Positions 61,959-64,000 of a DNA stretch of 64,000 nucleotides are shown here, in pieces. The notes beneath the pieces were generated by a model, which saw nothing but the letters and a program-made list of their open reading frames with translations, searched no databases and was not told where the DNA came from. This stretch comes from Hoeflea_A sp965204935. Lineage in GTDB: Bacteria; Pseudomonadota; Alphaproteobacteria; Rhizobiales; Rhizobiaceae. The position numbers and the translations under genes were made by a program. The stretch lies in the NCBI RefSeq assembly GCF_965204935.1, contig NZ_CBDBFO010000002.1, one strand, 5' to 3'. Position 1 is the first letter of the stretch. The number at the start of each line of letters is the position of its first letter.

Positions 61959-62068
61959 GCACTGTCGCCTCGTTTAATCATCAATAATACACTTGCAAAT
62001 ACAGCCATCAAGCCGCGCGTCCGCCTGTCCCCCTCGCGCGACATTGGGGTAAAGTGATGGCTGGAGGC

Positions 62069-62102
62069 GTTTTACGCAAGATGATTCTTAAGGAAAGGTT
62101 AA
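62069..62102 (-). promoter_or_regulatory. CtrA box and -10 element upstream of rcdA
   Basis: TTAA-N7-TTAA is perfect at 62088-62102. On the minus strand a -10-like TAAAAC (complement of 62069-62074) follows 13 bases after the box, so the box covers the -35 region as in CtrA-activated promoters. The predicted leader of rcdA is about 110 nt. Confidence 0.7.
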
Positions 62103-62171
62103 CGCGTTTGACGCATTGCTAACCAAAGCGTGCCGGCAGTCCGTTTATCCCCGGAAACCGTACCATAAACG

Positions 62172-62196
62172 AAAAAAAGAGCCGCATTGCGGCTCT
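62172..62196 (-). terminator. Rho-independent terminator of the candidate sRNA
   Basis: On the minus strand, a perfect 8-bp stem AGAGCCGC-AAT-GCGGCTCT runs into seven T. It can also end transcripts of the upstream DUF1192 gene. Confidence 0.88.
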
Positions 62197-62268
62197 CAGA
62201 AGTTTAACAGGGAGGCATCAAACAGAATGACGCTTGGTCATCCGGTCCGAATCCAGAAGAACTGGATA
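62172..62268 (-). ncRNA. Candidate trans-acting small RNA under a CtrA box
   Basis: A predicted transcript of about 95 nt on the minus strand. It opens with a 6-bp hairpin ATCCAG-TTCTT-CTGGAT (62251-62267 on the plus strand), then ATGAC-CAAGC-GTCAT, then a loop presenting CCTCCC (complement of 62210-62215), and ends in a strong terminator. The CCUCCC stretch is complementary to Shine-Dalgarno sequences, like known rhizobial sRNAs. The upstream CtrA box and -10-like element fit its 5' end. It could instead be the 3' untranslated end of the DUF1192 mRNA. I cannot assign it to a named family. Confidence 0.55.
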
Positions 62269-62271
62269 TCC

Positions 62272-62306
62272 ATACTAATGACTCGTAAAGCTTAACCGAG
62301 GGTTAA
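62272..62306 (-). promoter_or_regulatory. CtrA box and -10 element before the candidate sRNA
   Basis: A perfect TTAA-N7-TTAA (62292-62306). On the minus strand, TAGTAT (complement of 62272-62277) follows 14 bases later as a -10-like element. The arrangement parallels that before rcdA. Confidence 0.65.
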
Positions 62307-62374
62307 CACGGCTGCTAAAAGGCACGATTTTAGTCAATGTTTACCATTTTTTTGCATGCCGGCAGCCTGCTCGG

Positions 62375-62563
62375 CTAGCGAAACAGCGACTCCGCGTCGT
62401 CCTTGCTCTTCTGCTTCGAGGATTTCTCTTCTTCAAGCCGGGCAATCTCCCTTTGGAGAATGGCGATCCTTTCGTCCAGTTCATCAACCGATATCAGTGA
62501 AAGATCGCAACCGATTTCGTGTGAGACGGGTTTCTTTTCAGCGTCGTCCTCAAATATGGACAT
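62375..62563 (-). CDS. DUF1192 family small protein
   Basis: A 62-residue acidic helical protein with the DUF1192 core LSVDELDERI-like sequence (residues 22-33) followed by ILQREIARLEEEKSSKQ, a short coiled coil. Function unknown; the family is limited to alphaproteobacteria. The ATG at 62563 follows GGAGGATAGC; a longer in-frame start at 62623 is unlikely. It is divergent from the oxidoreductase gene and upstream of the candidate sRNA. Confidence 0.88.
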   Translation of the reverse strand: MSIFEDDAEKKPVSHEIGCDLSLISVDELDERIAILQREIARLEEEKSSKQKSKDDAESLFR

Positions 62564-62657
62564 GCTATCCTCCATGGGCATTGCCAACCTTGAATGATAT
62601 GGGAAATGCCGGGGAAATTCCAATAATGCGCCAATGGTGCGGCGTCAGGGAGTTCGA

Positions 62658-63638
62658 ATGAAGGCCATCGAGATTCGAGAACCGGGTGGACCGGAAGTGC
62701 TGCAGCTGGTTGATCGGCCAAAGCCCGATCCGGCGGACGGGGAGCTGCTTATCGCGGTGAAGGCTGCAGGCGTCAACCGCCCGGACTGCCTTCAGCGAAT
62801 GGGTGCCTATCCGCCACCCCCGGGGGCACCGGATATACCGGGGCTGGAAGTTGCCGGTGAAGTCGAAGCTGTCGGCTCGGCCGTGCAGAATTTCGAACCG
62901 GGGGATCGTGTGTGTGCCCTTGTGCCGGGTGGAGGCTATGCCGAATATTGCACCGTCCAAGCCACCAATGCGTTGCCGGTTCCGAGCGGCTTCAGCTTTA
63001 GCGAGGCTGCGGCAATCCCTGAGACCTATTTCACCGTCTGGCACAATGTGTTCGAGCGCGGCCGCCTTTCCCCCGGCGAGGTGCTGCTGGTTCATGGCGG
63101 TTCGTCAGGCATCGGAACGACAGCCATTCAGCTTGCCAAGGCCTTCGGATCGAAAGTGATCGTGACGGCGGGATCGGAAGAAAAGTGCCAGGCATGCCGG
63201 GATCTCGGCGCGGATCTGGCGATCAACTACCGGACGGAGGATTTCGTCAAGGCCGTGAAAGAGGAAACGGACAGCGATGGCGTGCAACTGATCCTCGACA
63301 TGGTGGGCGGCGACTACATCACCCGCAACTACGAGGCTGCGGCGGTCGAAGGGCGGATCGTTCAGATCGCCTTTCTGCACGGGCGCAAGGCGGAGGCGGA
63401 TTTTTCACTGCTGATGATGAAGAGGCTGGTGCACACGGGATCGACACCGAGAGCACGGTCGGTGGTTTTCAAATCCGATATTGCGGCTGAGCTCAGGCGC
63501 AAGGTCTGGCCGCTGCTTGCAAAACGGACCGTGGCGCCGGTGATGGATACAATCTTTCCGCTGGAACGTGCATCGGCGGCGCACAGCCGCATGGAGGAGG
63601 GCGACCATATCGGCAAGATCGTTCTCGATGTGGGCTGA
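62658..63638 (+). CDS. NAD(P)H-dependent quinone oxidoreductase, zeta-crystallin type
   Basis: A 326-residue MDR-family oxidoreductase that lacks the zinc ligands of alcohol dehydrogenases, matching the quinone oxidoreductase/PIG3 type. Conserved parts are GVNRPDCLQRMGAYPPPPGA near residue 39, GLEVAGEVEAVG, GGGYAEYC and the Rossmann motif VHGGSSGIGTTAIQLAKAFG. It probably reduces quinones with NADPH. The ATG at 62658 follows AGGGAG. A small membrane protein gene starts 14 bp downstream. Confidence 0.92.
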   Translation: MKAIEIREPGGPEVLQLVDRPKPDPADGELLIAVKAAGVNRPDCLQRMGAYPPPPGAPDIPGLEVAGEVEAVGSAVQNFEPGDRVCALVPGGGYAEYCTVQATNALPVPSGFSFSEAAAIPETYFTVWHNVFERGRLSPGEVLLVHGGSSGIGTTAIQLAKAFGSKVIVTAGSEEKCQACRDLGADLAINYRTEDFVKAVKEETDSDGVQLILDMVGGDYITRNYEAAAVEGRIVQIAFLHGRKAEADFSLLMMKRLVHTGSTPRARSVVFKSDIAAELRRKVWPLLAKRTVAPVMDTIFPLERASAAHSRMEEGDHIGKIVLDVG

Positions 63639-63652
63639 CGGAGCGCGTTCGA

Positions 63653-63814
63653 TTGACCAAGGCTATTGCAATAGTGCTGCTGCTGGCGATGGTTGTGCAA
63701 ATCATCAAACCGATCGGATTGCCGGGACTACGCAGACGCGCCGACTTCTGGAAGATTGCGGTATTCGCGTTTCTGGCGATGACACTGGTGATCGTATTGC
63801 AGCACCTGTTCTAG
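63653..63814 (+). CDS. Small membrane protein of unknown function
   Basis: A 53-residue open frame, too short for ordinary gene calling. It starts with TTG (GGAG upstream) and encodes two hydrophobic segments, MTKAIAIVLLLAMVV and KIAVFAFLAMTLVIVLQHLF, joined by a basic loop (LRRRADFWK). It lies 14 bp downstream of the oxidoreductase gene. I recognise no family, but the length, start and context support a real gene, probably an inner-membrane protein. Confidence 0.6.
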   Translation: MTKAIAIVLLLAMVVQIIKPIGLPGLRRRADFWKIAVFAFLAMTLVIVLQHLF

Positions 63815-63831
63815 AGCGGCCGCGCTCCTAT

Positions 63832-64000
63832 CTACTCGGCTGCCCTGGCATCAACATCATTTACCGGCGGGCCTTCCGTGTCGCGTTCAAGGACCGTGGT
63901 CGCGAGCAGTTCAGCCCAGTAGCGATAACCGCTTGCGCCGGCATGAAAGCCGTCGGAGCAGAACCCGGACGCATCCGGCGGCTGAAGCCTTGGCGCCATA
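63832..64000 (-). CDS. GDSL/SGNH-type esterase, C-terminal end (partial)
   Basis: The last 55 codons of a protein entering from the right edge. It contains CSDGFHAGASGYRYWAELLA, the block V Asp-x-x-His signature of GDSL/SGNH hydrolases. The N-terminal Gly-Asp-Ser part lies beyond the window, so function and length are open. It converges on the small membrane protein gene. Confidence 0.8.
   Translation of the reverse strand, partial: MAPRLQPPDASGFCSDGFHAGASGYRYWAELLATTVLERDTEGPPVNDVDARAAE

Noticed and set aside
1..64000. CRISPR array, prophage or plasmid replication genes
   Set aside because: No regularly spaced repeats, phage structural genes, integrases or rep genes were found; the only mobile element is the IS66 copy.

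Overview
The window is chromosomal DNA from an alphaproteobacterium of the order Hyphomicrobiales (Rhizobiales), most like the Phyllobacteriaceae/Rhizobiaceae/Brucellaceae group. The evidence is gene content and signals: a Brucella-type Omp10 lipoprotein, homospermidine synthase, GapR, CpdR and RcdA, Cys-free L31 and L36, DUF1192/DUF1244/DUF1465/DUF882 proteins, a ROSE-type 5' UTR before an Hsp20 gene, CtrA boxes (TTAA-N7-TTAA), and an sRNA carrying the ten-base core of the alpha-r8/MmgR family. The DNA is GC-rich and densely coding. The only clear foreign insert is one IS element. Genus cannot be fixed from the sequence alone.

Layout. 1-4163 (minus): prkA-yeaH-spoVR stress operon, spoVR cut by the window edge. 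4546-5050: tRNA-Val(GAC) and cpdR. 5413-9024: N-formylglutamate amidohydrolase, an MmgR-like sRNA, hisN, a lysophospholipase-like hydrolase and a thermosensor-preceded hsp20. 9096-11763 (minus): bufferin operon bufA-bufB-bufC-doxX. 12035-13090: threonine aldolase. 13670-19888: gltB-gltD. 19898-23469: lytic transglycosylase, SGNH protein and galU. 23477-26516: outer-membrane beta-barrel protein and nfeD/qmcA. 26685-31672: hemH, a LysM-tailed 5'-nucleotidase, a PaaK-like ligase and omp10. 31820-35178: homospermidine synthase and pabC/pabB.

35324-39819 is a pepF gene split by a 2,628-bp IS66-family element (36410-39037). It has perfect 25-bp terminal inverted repeats and an 8-bp target duplication. 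Removing the element and one copy of the duplication restores an in-frame 619-codon pepF. The element carries a TnpC-only transposase and a PRiA4b ORF3-like passenger gene. 40158-49195: DUF882 protein, gapR, DUF1244, DUF1036, pyk, a hydrolase, a TPR protein, rpmJ, purE-purK and two small DUF465 proteins. 49315-59054: acyl-CoA synthetase, TauE permease, ThiE-like protein, Sel1 protein, efp, suhB, a MotA/ExbB-like plus OmpA stator pair and an FAD dehydrogenase. 59133-64000: ABC exporter, rpmE, rcdA, a CtrA-box intergenic region holding a candidate sRNA, a DUF1192 protein, a quinone oxidoreductase, a small membrane protein and the end of a GDSL hydrolase.

How the parts connect. CpdR and RcdA are two adaptors of the ClpXP pathway that destroys the cell-cycle regulator CtrA, and both are encoded here. 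rcdA and the adjacent candidate sRNA each sit behind a perfect CtrA box, which suggests a feedback loop. The gltBD, purEK, hisN, efp, rpmE and rpmJ genes are housekeeping. The most interesting items are the CtrA-box sRNA candidate, the MmgR-like sRNA, the bufferin operon, the ROSE-type hairpin, the freshly inserted IS66 element and the uncharacterised stator pair. No CRISPR array, prophage or complete defence system was seen.
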